Shown: positions 7,274-14,857, counted from the stretch's first letter. The stretch is DNA of 19,184 nt from Dehalococcoidales bacterium (GCA_028712845.1 JAQTPO010000023.1:1-19184), one strand, 5' to 3'. A program made the numbers and translations. Notes: generated by a model not told the origin, from the sequence alone.

Positions 7274-8434
7274 TTACCAAGCTTTTTGCCAGATACCGCG
7301 AACATCGTCCAAGGTCAGTTTTCTGGGGTTATTCTCCAGCAACCGGGTAACTTCCATAGTAGATTTTGCCATACATTCTAACGTCTCACGAGGTACGTTG
7401 ATGTCTCTCAGGCGACCCGGTATACCGATATCCTTAACAAGAGCTTTTACTGCGGTAACGCCACGCTGCGCTAATTCTTCGGAAGAAATCCCTTCTGCTT
7501 TTTCACCCAACAGTCTCGCAATAATAGCGTATTTCTGTAAACTAGCAGTCAGGTTACATTCCATGACATACGGTAGAAGTAGCCCATTCGCAACGCCATG
7601 GCTGATATGGAATTTAGCTCCTAGAGGATAAGCCATTGCGTGAACAGCGGCGACACCGGCGTTGGCGAAGGCTATCCCTGCCAACAGGGCTCCTTCAGAG
7701 ACACATTTACGGGCTTCCTTGTCAGCTCCACTTTTAACTACAGTCCTTAAACTACTGATGATGAGTTCCATGGCTTTCACAGCTAAAGCGTCAGTATAAT
7801 CATTAGCCTTGAGACTTGTGAAGCATTCAATGGCATGAACCAGAGAATCTATGCCGGATGCGGCTGATACTGCTGAAGGGCAGCCATAGGTAAGAGTGGG
7901 GTCAACAAGAGCTATTCTGGCTAAAATATTTCGACTTACCATACCGCGTTTTAGCTCTTGTTCAGTATCACTAAAGATGGCGATATTCGTTACCTCGCTC
8001 CCTGTGCCAGCCGTAGTAGGTATTAAAACCAGGGGAATGCCAGAGCCGGGTACTTTATCCACTCCGATATAATCTTGAATCTTCCCACCATGAGCCAGCA
8101 GTACAGATAATCCCTTAGCGGTATCTAAACTAGAGCCGCCGCCCAGTCCTATTATTAAGTCAAATTTCCTTTTGTGTAGTTCTACAGCCGTTGCATTTAA
8201 TTTATTCAGGGTTGGCTCGGGTTCTACCTCGGGGTAAATCTCCACTGATGGTAGCGTTTTTAGTAATTGTTCTTTCACAGGAGTCACTAATCCGGATTTA
8301 AATACACCTGGGTCAGAAACGATAAGGGCATTTTTCGCTCTTAATATTTTAGTTTCATCAGATAATGTCTTAAGCGTATCCACGCCAAAAATAATTGTCT
8401 GGGGCATAAATATACGATAAGATACAATTGTCAC
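7274..8434 (-). CDS. Iron-type (group III) alcohol dehydrogenase
   Basis: This 386-residue NAD(P)-dependent dehydrogenase has the full length of the family. It interconverts an alcohol and an aldehyde or ketone in the cytoplasm. The nucleotide-binding motif GGGSSLDTAKG begins at residue 98, and PTTAGTGSEVT at 139-149 is the family signature. All four metal ligands are present: D196 and H200 in GIDSLVHAIECF, H265 in AVHAMAYP and H279 in FHISHG, with the spacing seen in Fe-ADHs. The start is GTG at 8434, with AAGGA 12 bases upstream, a rather long gap. The alternative ATG at codon 10 has no ribosome site. It is a single-gene unit transcribed away from the kinase-like gene. The substrate is unknown; 4-hydroxybutyrate is possible given the CoA-transferase 2 kb away, but that link is inference. 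Confidence 0.9.
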   Translation of the reverse strand: MTIVSYRIFMPQTIIFGVDTLKTLSDETKILRAKNALIVSDPGVFKSGLVTPVKEQLLKTLPSVEIYPEVEPEPTLNKLNATAVELHKRKFDLIIGLGGGSSLDTAKGLSVLLAHGGKIQDYIGVDKVPGSGIPLVLIPTTAGTGSEVTNIAIFSDTEQELKRGMVSRNILARIALVDPTLTYGCPSAVSAASGIDSLVHAIECFTSLKANDYTDALAVKAMELIISSLRTVVKSGADKEARKCVSEGALLAGIAFANAGVAAVHAMAYPLGAKFHISHGVANGLLLPYVMECNLTASLQKYAIIARLLGEKAEGISSEELAQRGVTAVKALVKDIGIPGRLRDINVPRETLECMAKSTMEVTRLLENNPRKLTLDDVRGIWQKAW

Positions 8435-8564
8435 TATTAAATTAAATCCTTCTTCTATCCTTATTTTTTTGTTTACTTTTTACGTGCTATCTTAAAAATA
8501 ATTTTCAGTTCGTTACTCTATCGCTAGTTACGCCTCCACGATTTAAGCCGTTATCAAAAGTTTG

Positions 8565-8594
8565 TTTTCAAGGGTGATAAGTATTCTCTATAAT
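8565..8594 (+). promoter_or_regulatory. Possible promoter of the kinase-like gene
   Basis: A perfect TATAAT (8589-8594) lies 128 bases upstream of the start codon at 8722, with a weak -35 TTTTCA (8565-8570) at an 18-base spacing. The region is very AT-rich, so the match could be chance. Confidence 0.3.
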
Positions 8595-8721
8595 TAATAC
8601 TAGTTAAAGTTTTAAGCGAATTCAATAGGTTCGATAATATTTCCTGTACTATTACTAAATACGGGGATTATTTACGCTACAAGCAACGATAGAGCCGAAA
8701 GGATTCGAAAGGATGATTTGA

Positions 8722-9285
8722 ATGAAAGTCATTGGAGTAATCGGGCAAAACGGTTCAGGGAAAGATGAGGTGTTGAAATATCTCCGTGCCAGGCAAAACA
8801 TCCCCTTTTTATCAACCGGAGACATGGTCAGGGAAATTGCGGCGAAAGAAGGGAAGGAGCCGACCAGAGAGAACCTGCAAGATATTTCCGAGAGGTATTT
8901 CCGCGAGTTTGGGAGAGGTTGTTTTGTAAAGCTGGTGGCTGAAAAAATCCAACAGAACGGCTGGAAGCTTTGTGGAATTACCGGCATACGCTCATTGGAA
9001 GATGTAAAAATCCTGAAAGATATTTTTGGCAAAGATTTCATTTTGATAAATGTTTACGTGAGCCAACCGGAGATACGTTTCAAGAGAATGGTCCAGCGCG
9101 GGGAAGGGAGAGACCCTCATAGCTATGAACAATTTCTGCGCCAGGATAAGACAGAAGAAGAATTGTTCCATATCCAATCAGCCGTACAGTATGCAAACTA
9201 TTCTATCAGTAACGATGGCACGCTCGATGACCTGTACAAAGAGATTGATAAGTTAGTTTCTGAGAAGGGTTTGCTCAGTTTGTAA
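8722..9285 (+). CDS. P-loop nucleotide kinase-like ATPase (UPF0200/dephospho-CoA-kinase-like)
   Basis: This 187-residue P-loop NTPase has a Walker A motif at residues 8-14 (GQNGSGK) followed by DE. STGDMVREIA (about 31-40) resembles the NMP-binding segment of adenylate-kinase-like enzymes, ITGIRSLEDV (about 86-95) fits the core strand, and there is a lid-like region RFKRMVQRGEGRDP. The layout resembles a group best known from archaea (UPF0200) and also dephospho-CoA kinases; an actual phosphoryl acceptor cannot be assigned. Start: AGGATG seven bases upstream of the ATG. It stands alone, 60 bases before the lipoprotein gene, with which it could be co-transcribed. Confidence is high for a P-loop kinase fold and low for a specific substrate. 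Confidence 0.75.
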   Translation: MKVIGVIGQNGSGKDEVLKYLRARQNIPFLSTGDMVREIAAKEGKEPTRENLQDISERYFREFGRGCFVKLVAEKIQQNGWKLCGITGIRSLEDVKILKDIFGKDFILINVYVSQPEIRFKRMVQRGEGRDPHSYEQFLRQDKTEEELFHIQSAVQYANYSISNDGTLDDLYKEIDKLVSEKGLLSL

Positions 9286-9345
9286 TGATGGAAAAGCCCG
9301 CTGTATGCGGCGCGTTTTAATATTTAGCCGAATCAGGAGGCAGGT

Positions 9346-10254
9346 ATGAGAAAGTCAAAATTCGCAATGAAATTGGTAATGATCATCGCACTCGGTTTAG
9401 TTGTTCTTTTTTCCGGATGTAAAACACAGCCCGCACCAACCACTACCACGACTGTCTACTCCCTGACTCAGTTAGAATACCTCCTGTTTTCTGATTTCCC
9501 GAATATATTCTGGTGCGACCCCGATTATTACCCTGTGGCACGAGAAGGGCAGGAGCAACAGAATGCCATTAACCAGTTATCTGCCATCAGGTCCAATCAG
9601 GCTGAATTTTCTGCCATCCTCGAACATCTCAACCTTCCGAACAAGTCAGATTATACAGACGCAGAGAAACTGCTTATCTACAAAGAGCATAAGAAATCAA
9701 CGTACGCGATTCAGATTACTTCTACTACCAATTCATCGTATGATTTCGTTTTACGGATAAGAGAAGGGCAGGGAGAAACTATCTGGATAAACTACACGAC
9801 ATCAGGCATGAGGAAACAAACACGACGTGAACCGAGCATCAATACCTGCCCGATATGCTTGACTAAGGGAACCTTAATCGCCACGCCTGCAGGACAAATA
9901 CCCGTGGAGCAACTGACCAGAGACATGACCGTATGGACGGTCGACTGCTTCGGCAACCGTGTTGCAGTAAAAATTTCAGAGACCTCATCAACACCTGTAC
10001 CATCGGATTTTAAGTTTATCCGGGTACAGTTAAGTGATGGCCGAAGTGTAACAGCATCACCGGGGCACCCCACTGCAGAAGGCAGAGCAATATCAGATTA
10101 TAAAGTAGGTGATAAACTGGATGGAGCAGGCGTGATGAAAACAGAATACTTACCATTTGACAATTGGGCTACCTATGACATCCTGCCCTCCGGTGCGACA
10201 GGCTTGTACTGGGCAAACGGCATCTTATTGAAAAGCACCCTGAAGAAAGACTAA
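9346..10254 (+). CDS. Lipoprotein with C-terminal Hint (hedgehog/intein-fold) domain
   Basis: This is a 302-residue predicted lipoprotein. Basic MRKSKFAMK, a hydrophobic segment and the lipobox LFSGC give lipidation at C25, followed by a Thr-rich linker. Residues 45-165 form an unassigned domain. Residues 171-302 look like a Hint domain: CLTKGTLIATPAGQIPVEQL (C171 at the splice-junction position), VWTVD, the block-B-like VTASPGHP with H241, VGDKLDG, and the closing TYDILPSGATGLYWANGILL. The usual terminal HN is replaced by KS, so any self-cleavage may be incomplete or absent. Cys168 makes a CxxC with C171. The chain ends right after the Hint domain, so it is not a splicing intein inside a host gene. 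Start: AGGAGG five bases before the ATG. It is presumably on the outer face of the cytoplasmic membrane. Confidence 0.8.
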   Translation: MRKSKFAMKLVMIIALGLVVLFSGCKTQPAPTTTTTVYSLTQLEYLLFSDFPNIFWCDPDYYPVAREGQEQQNAINQLSAIRSNQAEFSAILEHLNLPNKSDYTDAEKLLIYKEHKKSTYAIQITSTTNSSYDFVLRIREGQGETIWINYTTSGMRKQTRREPSINTCPICLTKGTLIATPAGQIPVEQLTRDMTVWTVDCFGNRVAVKISETSSTPVPSDFKFIRVQLSDGRSVTASPGHPTAEGRAISDYKVGDKLDGAGVMKTEYLPFDNWATYDILPSGATGLYWANGILLKSTLKKD

Positions 10255-10391
10255 GACGAAAAAGTACGGTGTTTCAGCCGTATAGTAACCTTTACTGATT
10301 GCTTAATCACGTCCGTCGTGTTAGCCAGTGTCCTGACTATATATTGGATGAAACTGGCACTTTCCAGTTCTGCTATTTCTGCTGATTTATT

Positions 10392-10420
10392 TTCTTATGA
10401 GACTGAAAATAGTGTAGAAT
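10392..10420 (+). promoter_or_regulatory. Possible promoter of the CoA-transferase gene
   Basis: TAGAAT (10415-10420) lies 42 bases upstream of the start codon with a poor -35 (TTCTTA, 10392-10397) at 17 bases. Only the -10 is convincing. Confidence 0.25.
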
Positions 10421-10462
10421 ATCATATATTTACATTTCACGATAAAGGGGTAACAAGGGAAA

Positions 10463-11758
10463 ATGAACTGGAAAGAGATTTACAGGAAGAAACTGACAAC
10501 TGCCGAGCAGGCTGTTAAGGCGATAAAGTCCGGAAACCGGGTGGTGTTCAGCCACTGTTGTGGGGAGCCGCAGCATCTGGTACGCGCGATGGTGGCAAAC
10601 AAAGAAGCCTACCGGAATGTAGAAATTGTCCATATGGTGCCGATGGGCTTGGGTGAATATTGTCGGCCAGAAAATGCAAAACATTTTATTCACAACTCAT
10701 TATTTGTCGGAGCTTCTACCAGAGAAGCAGTCAATAGCGGGCGGGCGAAGTACACACCCTGTTTTTTTCACGAGATTCCACGACTCTTTACGGACAAGAT
10801 TCTTCCCGTAGATGTGCTTCTGTGTTCCGTCTCGCCCCCGGATGAGCAGGGCAATTGCAGTTTCGGGGTATCGGTGGATTATACCAAAATCGCTGCGGAG
10901 TCCGCGCGTATCGTGATTGCACAGGTCAATGACCAAATGCCTAGGACTCTGGGAGATGCCTTCATTAACGTTTCTAAACTGGACTACATCGTAGAATTTA
11001 ACGAGCCATTGCCCGAAGCACAGCCGCCTGCCATCACTGAAACTGAAATGGCAATCGGCAATAATTGCGCTCAGCTCATTGATGATGGCGCTTGCCTCCA
11101 GCTTGGCATCGGCGCTATTCCTGATGCCGTCCTGCGTTTTTTGGGAGATAAGAAAGACCTGGGCATACACAGTGAAATGTTCTCCGATGGTGCGGTGGAA
11201 TTGATGAAAATGGGCGTAATCAATTGTTCTAAAAAGAACCTGCATCCGGGGAAAACGGTTGCCACTTTCCTGATGGGGACAAAGAAACTCTATGATTTCG
11301 TGAATAATAATCCGTTTATCGAAATGCACACGGTGAACTACACCAATAATCCCTGCATCATCGGGCAAAACGATAATATGGTCGCCATAAATTCCTGCCT
11401 GCAGGTCGATTTGCTCGGACAGGTGGCTTCGGATACCATCGGACTGACGCAGTTCAGTGCTGTCGGCGGACAGGTGGATTTTGTCAGGGGCGCATCGATG
11501 TCAAAGAACGGGAAGTCCATTATGGCTTTCCCCTCTACCGCCAGCGGCGGTAAGTATTCCAGAATTGTCCCGCGTCTTGCGGAAGGGTCTGCTGTTACCA
11601 CTTCACGTAATGACGTTCACTACCTGGTGACGGAGTACGGCATTGCCAATCTACGTGGAAAAAGCGTGCGGGAAAGAGCTAAAGCGTTAATTAATATCGC
11701 GCATCCGGCGTTTCGGGGAAATCTGGAAAGAGAAATGGCGAAAATGACGGTGTTGTGA
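10463..11758 (+). CDS. Acetyl-CoA hydrolase/4-hydroxybutyrate CoA-transferase family enzyme
   Basis: This 431-residue cytoplasmic class I CoA-transferase moves CoA from acetyl-CoA or a similar donor to a carboxylic acid through a glutamyl-CoA thioester. The catalytic glutamate is E238 in GIHSEMFSDG, the same residue number as in characterised 4-hydroxybutyrate CoA-transferases. Other family motifs are LGIGAIPDAVLRFL (about 214-227), VGGQVDFVRGASMSKNGKSI and the C-terminal VTEYGIANLRGKSVRERA. The length is normal. Start: AAGGG just before the ATG; the reading frame beginning at 10318 in another phase is spurious. It is probably monocistronic. It could activate hydroxy or short-chain acids for the hydratase and dehydrogenase genes nearby. 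The family is certain, the substrate is not. Confidence 0.9.
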   Translation: MNWKEIYRKKLTTAEQAVKAIKSGNRVVFSHCCGEPQHLVRAMVANKEAYRNVEIVHMVPMGLGEYCRPENAKHFIHNSLFVGASTREAVNSGRAKYTPCFFHEIPRLFTDKILPVDVLLCSVSPPDEQGNCSFGVSVDYTKIAAESARIVIAQVNDQMPRTLGDAFINVSKLDYIVEFNEPLPEAQPPAITETEMAIGNNCAQLIDDGACLQLGIGAIPDAVLRFLGDKKDLGIHSEMFSDGAVELMKMGVINCSKKNLHPGKTVATFLMGTKKLYDFVNNNPFIEMHTVNYTNNPCIIGQNDNMVAINSCLQVDLLGQVASDTIGLTQFSAVGGQVDFVRGASMSKNGKSIMAFPSTASGGKYSRIVPRLAEGSAVTTSRNDVHYLVTEYGIANLRGKSVRERAKALINIAHPAFRGNLEREMAKMTVL

Positions 11759-11765
11759 GATAAAC

Positions 11766-11809
11766 AATGAGCCGCCTGAGAATCGAACGCTGAATCTGAT
11801 GATTAAGAG
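11766..11809 (-). repeat. Degenerate copy of the tRNA-Lys(CTT) 3' half (attachment-site-like)
   Basis: Bases 11766-11788 are identical to 13914-13936, which holds the 3' end, acceptor strand and T-arm of the intact tRNA-Lys, plus three bases beyond it. Similarity continues with about two thirds identity to 11809, ending with ATTAAGAG, the anticodon-loop region. No 5' half follows. The copy lies downstream of the tRNA 3' end in the same orientation, as expected for the distal att site of an element integrated in that tRNA. Confidence 0.75.
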
Positions 11810-11918
11810 CTTGTAGCCCAGACAAGGGGTTGTTGAACACTTTGTTGCGGTCGGTTTGACAACTGCTTGAAAAGGTTATAACCTAGCGAGAAAGTAATAT
11901 GATTTCAGGAGGTACTAG

Positions 11919-12308
11919 ATGCCAAAATTCTGGTTCGACCATGTTCACTTGAGTGGGCTTAATCCCCCGGCAACCGCTGATTACTATGTAAAGATGTTCG
12001 GCGCACGTAAAGTCGAGACACGGGACATCGGTGGCGGACGTACTCTTGTGGCGCTCGACCTGAATGGAACAAGGCTGGTAGTGACAACCACAAGCCCGAT
12101 GCAGGTGACAACCGATGACGGTAAGACGATTACCGTGTTCGAGCAATATGGGCTGAGAACCGACAACATTGAAGAAGCCGTAGCGGAACTGAAAAAGGCA
12201 GGAGTAAAATTCGTGCGGGAAATTACACCAGGGGGGAAGGGCCTCAAGTTTTCGCACTTCATTACCAGTGACAATGTATTAGTCGAACTGCTGGAAAGAC
12301 CTAAATAG
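11919..12308 (+). CDS. VOC (glyoxalase/bleomycin-resistance fold) family protein
   Basis: This 129-residue protein has one vicinal-oxygen-chelate unit pair: FDHVHLSG at the start (H8, H10), ADYYVKMFGARKVETRD, a middle EQYGLRTDNIEEAVAELKKAGVKFV and the final strand VLVELLERP with E123. An N-terminal His and the last-strand Glu are usual metal ligands in this family. The central histidine is not obvious (YGLRTDN), so catalysis is uncertain. Relatives include methylmalonyl-CoA epimerases, glyoxalases and dioxygenases; epimerase would suit the CoA context but cannot be shown. AGGAGG seven bases upstream fixes the ATG. It is followed by a strong terminator and is monocistronic. It lies inside the segment bracketed by the tRNA-Lys duplication. 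Confidence 0.82.
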   Translation: MPKFWFDHVHLSGLNPPATADYYVKMFGARKVETRDIGGGRTLVALDLNGTRLVVTTTSPMQVTTDDGKTITVFEQYGLRTDNIEEAVAELKKAGVKFVREITPGGKGLKFSHFITSDNVLVELLERPK

Positions 12309-12386
12309 AACTCATAAACGATAAAAGTTAACTGCTAAAAGATCTGCCGGCAAAACGAATGTTGACATGCTGATTAAGAAAGGGAT

Positions 12387-12428
12387 AAGGAGACGCTTGG
12401 TTAAAGGAAAGCGTCTCCTTCCTTTTTT
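12387..12428 (+). terminator. Rho-independent terminator after the VOC gene
   Basis: AAGGAGACGCTT (12387-12398) and AAGCGTCTCCTT (12409-12420) form a perfect 12-bp stem with a 10-base loop, followed by CC and six T's. It ends plus-strand transcription from the VOC gene. Confidence 0.9.
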
Positions 12429-12459
12429 CAGGAATTGTTTGCATAAGGTTGAAATTGGG

Positions 12460-12519
12460 TTAAATACTAGAGACTGAATAGCCGCTATCTACTATGAAGG
12501 TCTGCCCTGTAGATGCCTG
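12460..12519 (-). pseudogene. C-terminal remnant of a short-chain dehydrogenase
   Basis: On the minus strand, 12519 to 12460 reads QASTGQTFIVDSGYSVSSI followed by TAA. The pattern (S/T)GQxxxVDxGY is the usual C-terminal end of short-chain dehydrogenase/reductase proteins (typically ITGQxxxVDGGxS). Upstream, the frame is lost at once because the hydratase stop codon at 12522 intervenes. Only about 19 codons of the old gene remain. It looks like a deletion scar that joined the hydratase gene to the tail of a lost dehydrogenase gene. Confidence 0.65.
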
Positions 12520-12521
12520 TT

Positions 12522-13346
12522 TTATTTCTGTTCATCAAACGGTTTGTTTTTAGCCTTAGACAAATCGACAGTCATCTTAATATCGTCAGCCATGAAACGC
12601 ATAGAACCCATGACGAAGAAGTTGCCTGTAGCTCTCATGGCGGCTGTCTGCCCCATGATATCCATTGCTTGATTCACGGACATCTTTGATAGCATCAGTG
12701 CAATAGGTTCGTTGAGTGCGATTCGGCGCGCCAGCTTCATGGTTTCTTCTTCGAGCTTTTCACGAGGTACCGCGCGGTTTACCATACCGAGGCGAAAAGC
12801 CTCTTTGCCATCAATGAAGTCGCCGGTCCAGAGGAGTTCTTTAGCCCTTCTCGGTCCGAGGTCCCAGAACATGGTCGGGTATTCATCATGGGCGCCTCCC
12901 CATCTCACCAACCGATCAGTAAATTTAGCGTCTTCAGAACAAACAATAATATCGCAGGAAGAAGCGAGCATCCAGTGTCCCATAATACAGTAACCCTGCA
13001 CCATGGCAATGGTCGGTTTAGGAATATTACGCCACTGGTCATGCATATACCAGTAAACCCCTCTGTCCATATCTTTCAAAACACCCAGAGGAGTTCGGTC
13101 GCGCGGGGTAAGCTCTTCTTCCTTACGCATTTCTTCAGTCCCCATGTCATGGCCGGCGCCAAAGTTGTCACCTGCGCCAGCGACAACAATGACTCTAACC
13201 TCCTCGTCTTTTTCAGCCTGGGCGAATGCCTCATTTATCTCTGTGTACACCTGCCTGCTTATAACGTTCATGACTTTAGGACGGTTGATTGTAATCTTGG
13301 CAATTCCATCAGACATTTTCTCGTAATCTACATATTTGTAGTCCAT
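12522..13346 (-). CDS. Divergent enoyl-CoA hydratase/isomerase family protein
   Basis: This 274-residue crotonase-fold protein is not closely related to the two paralogs at 2318 and 5701. The landmarks are ITINRPKVMNVIS, the oxyanion segment DNFGAGHDMGT, KPTIAMVQGYCIMGHWMLASSCDIIVCSEDAKF, and LGPRRAKELLWTGDFIDGKEAFRLGMVN. Neither hydratase glutamate is kept: GHWMLASSCD replaces GGGxELxxxCD, and FTDRLVRWGG replaces the usual FGxPE. It fits a subgroup, known from mycobacteria and other bacteria, with GHD and LGPRRAKE motifs whose reaction is not the classical hydration. AGGAG ten bases upstream supports the ATG. The gene stops two bases before a short-chain dehydrogenase remnant, hinting at a former dehydrogenase partner. 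Confidence 0.87.
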   Translation of the reverse strand: MDYKYVDYEKMSDGIAKITINRPKVMNVISRQVYTEINEAFAQAEKDEEVRVIVVAGAGDNFGAGHDMGTEEMRKEEELTPRDRTPLGVLKDMDRGVYWYMHDQWRNIPKPTIAMVQGYCIMGHWMLASSCDIIVCSEDAKFTDRLVRWGGAHDEYPTMFWDLGPRRAKELLWTGDFIDGKEAFRLGMVNRAVPREKLEEETMKLARRIALNEPIALMLSKMSVNQAMDIMGQTAAMRATGNFFVMGSMRFMADDIKMTVDLSKAKNKPFDEQK

Positions 13347-13916
13347 TTTGTTACCTGCTCCTTTCTACATTTATCGGTAAACTTAACCGGTGGCGGAATT
13401 AATATATGACTTTAGCATTTTTGGTAATGCACATATCTATTCCAGACAGGAAAACCATCGTTTTGAATGAATTACATTGAAGACTACCGCCCGGGAGTAA
13501 TACCACTTATAACTCCGATATTATCGCGAAAGCAGTTTCATGAGTTAATTGGCAATACTTATATTAACTTTTAGCGAGCAGACACTCGCCTTTTCAATCT
13601 TAAAACCGATGATATACTCAGCTCATTAGATTGTCAAACTCTGGTCTCTTACAAAATATGATAAGCCGACCGATACTAATGTTTTAAGCGCCGTTTTAGT
13701 CTTTTCAGCTAAGTGATAACTGGCAATTAGTGCAAGATATGTGTATAGGATGAAAAGGCAGCAGGCTTTAAAAGAAGCCGGGTGATTTGTAAATTACAGT
13801 CAAGGTGGGTATAAGGTGTCAAGCATACTATATTTCGCTATTTTGGCACAAAAACGAAAACAAGTTGGTTCGGAGATAACGTCACGGAAAGCTGTAGTGA
13901 AAACTAGCTGCGAAAT
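13347..13916. other. Gene-free intergenic region
   Basis: I see no coding frame or RNA gene in these 570 AT-rich bases. The part next to 13346 should hold the promoter of the divergent hydratase; TTACCA-17-TATTAA on the minus strand is only a weak candidate. A small hairpin GCGAG/CTCGC (13574-13589) is followed by CTTTT. The rest may be decayed DNA of the tRNA-bracketed islet. Confidence 0.5.
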
Positions 13917-13988
13917 GAGCCGCCTGAGAATCGAACTCAGAACCTAAGCATTAAGAGTGCTTTGCTCTGCCAATTGAGCTAGCGGCCC
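13917..13988 (-). tRNA. tRNA-Lys(CTT)
   Basis: Read on the minus strand, all four arms fold: acceptor GGGCCGC with GCGGCTC (one G-T pair), D-stem GCTC/GAGC, anticodon stem AAGCA/TGCTT with loop CTCTTAA (anticodon CTT), and T-stem CTGAG/CTCAG with loop TTCGATT. The total is 72 bases and the CCA end is not encoded. A partial copy of its 3' half lies 2.1 kb downstream. Confidence 0.96.
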
Positions 13989-13999
13989 GTACGTATTCT

Positions 14000-14028
14000 A
14001 TCTTAACAAACCTGACACTCAGACGCAA
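14000..14028 (-). promoter_or_regulatory. Promoter of tRNA-Lys
   Basis: On the minus strand, TTGCGT (14028-14023), a 17-base spacer and TAAGAT (14005-14000) end 11 bases before the tRNA. The distance is short, as usual for tRNA promoters. Confidence 0.5.
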
Positions 14029-14040
14029 ATAGTTGTGAGT

Positions 14041-14079
14041 AAAAAAGCATTTTGGGGTGGGCTTAAGCCCACCCCAAAA
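14041..14079 (-). terminator. Rho-independent terminator of the nitroreductase gene
   Basis: TTTTGGGGTGGGC and GCCCACCCCAAAA form a perfect 13-bp stem around TTAA (14050-14079). On the minus strand, TGC and six T's follow (14046-14041). It lies 27 bases after the nitroreductase stop codon and shields the tRNA-Lys gene. Confidence 0.88.
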
Positions 14080-14105
14080 CTATCCACTAAAAGGTCATTG
14101 AAAAT

Positions 14106-14696
14106 TTACTGCGGAGCTTGACCTTCTTTGATGATGATTTGTTCTAATGAAGCACGTGGTCTTGCCTGCGGGTCTTCATTGGCATAGCCAATCGCCAGAA
14201 AGGTCAACACCGGAATATGCCTGGGCCAACCGAGCACTCTGCCCGCCTGCCCGAATTTGATTCTCTGTACCCAGCAGGAACCTAAGCCCAGCGCTGTTGC
14301 CATTAGTGACATATGCTCTACGGCAATGGCAGTGTACATATTGGCGTCAGGCATAAACTTTTTCAGTTCCTCAGGGTCATCGCTCTCTGCCCCGAAGTAT
14401 TCGGAATTGGGTGGTGCCAGCTTATGTCCTTTCACAAAGGTCAGCAGTTCGGAACCGCAGACAATGATGACCGGAGCAGTCTTCAGAACTTCTGCGCCGA
14501 AAGCAGCCTCTTCCAGTAACTTGGTCTTGAGGGCGCCTTCTTTAATAACTTGAAATCGCCAGGGCTGACGGTTAGTGCCTGAGGGCGCTAAACGGGCAGC
14601 TTCCAGAACCTGATTGATTAAATCATCCGGCACGGGGGTAGGTTTGAATTTCCGGATGCTCCGCCGTTTTTCAATCGCTTCTTTCACTGTGAGCAT
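14106..14696 (-). CDS. Nitroreductase family FMN-dependent oxidoreductase
   Basis: This 196-residue flavoprotein of the nitroreductase superfamily reduces electron-poor substrates with NAD(P)H through bound FMN, usually as a dimer. The N-terminal KRRSIRKF (about 10-17) is the FMN-phosphate site, and APSGTNRQPWRFQVI (about 37-51) is the second flavin-contact motif. AVEHMSLMATALGLGSCWV (about 125-143) is the conserved core helix, with AIGYANEDPQARPR near the C-terminus. The length is normal. Start: AAGGAGG eight bases upstream of the ATG. It is a single-gene unit, divergent from the phage-like cluster and ending in a perfect terminator. The substrate is not predictable. Confidence 0.9.
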   Translation of the reverse strand: MLTVKEAIEKRRSIRKFKPTPVPDDLINQVLEAARLAPSGTNRQPWRFQVIKEGALKTKLLEEAAFGAEVLKTAPVIIVCGSELLTFVKGHKLAPPNSEYFGAESDDPEELKKFMPDANMYTAIAVEHMSLMATALGLGSCWVQRIKFGQAGRVLGWPRHIPVLTFLAIGYANEDPQARPRASLEQIIIKEGQAPQ

Positions 14697-14793
14697 TACT
14701 CGCTTCCTCCTTAAATTTCCGCATGAACAGCCTATATTTTTTTATGCTATCACAATCGTGATGAGTCTGACAAACCGTGACGACAAAACCCTA

Positions 14794-14823
14794 TTGACTA
14801 AAATAGAACAAGTGTACTAATAT
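14794..14823 (+). promoter_or_regulatory. Promoter of the phage-like cluster
   Basis: TTGACT (14794-14799), an 18-base spacer and TAATAT (14818-14823). The -10 overlaps the first in-frame ATG (14822), so that ATG would lie upstream of the transcript start. This argues for a later start codon, at 14858 or 14873. Confidence 0.5.
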
Positions 14824-14857
14824 GAAAAGCAATCAGCTGGTTTCCTTGCGGAGTTTT

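Noticed and set aside
7089..7631. Plus-strand frame of 180 codons
   Set aside because: Most of it is antisense to the alcohol dehydrogenase and it runs through the perfect hairpin at 7152-7188; no ribosome site or family pattern.
9346..10254. Reading the Hint domain as a true splicing intein
   Set aside because: There is no C-extein: the chain ends just after the domain, and the terminal HN plus nucleophile is missing.
10318..10518. Short plus-strand frame before the CoA-transferase gene
   Set aside because: It overlaps the well-supported start at 10463 in another phase, covers the promoter candidate and has no ribosome site.
13374..13390. CGGTAA/TTAACCG imperfect inverted repeat upstream of the third crotonase as an operator
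   Set aside because: The arms are short and unequal, and no regulator gene is adjacent, so chance is as likely.
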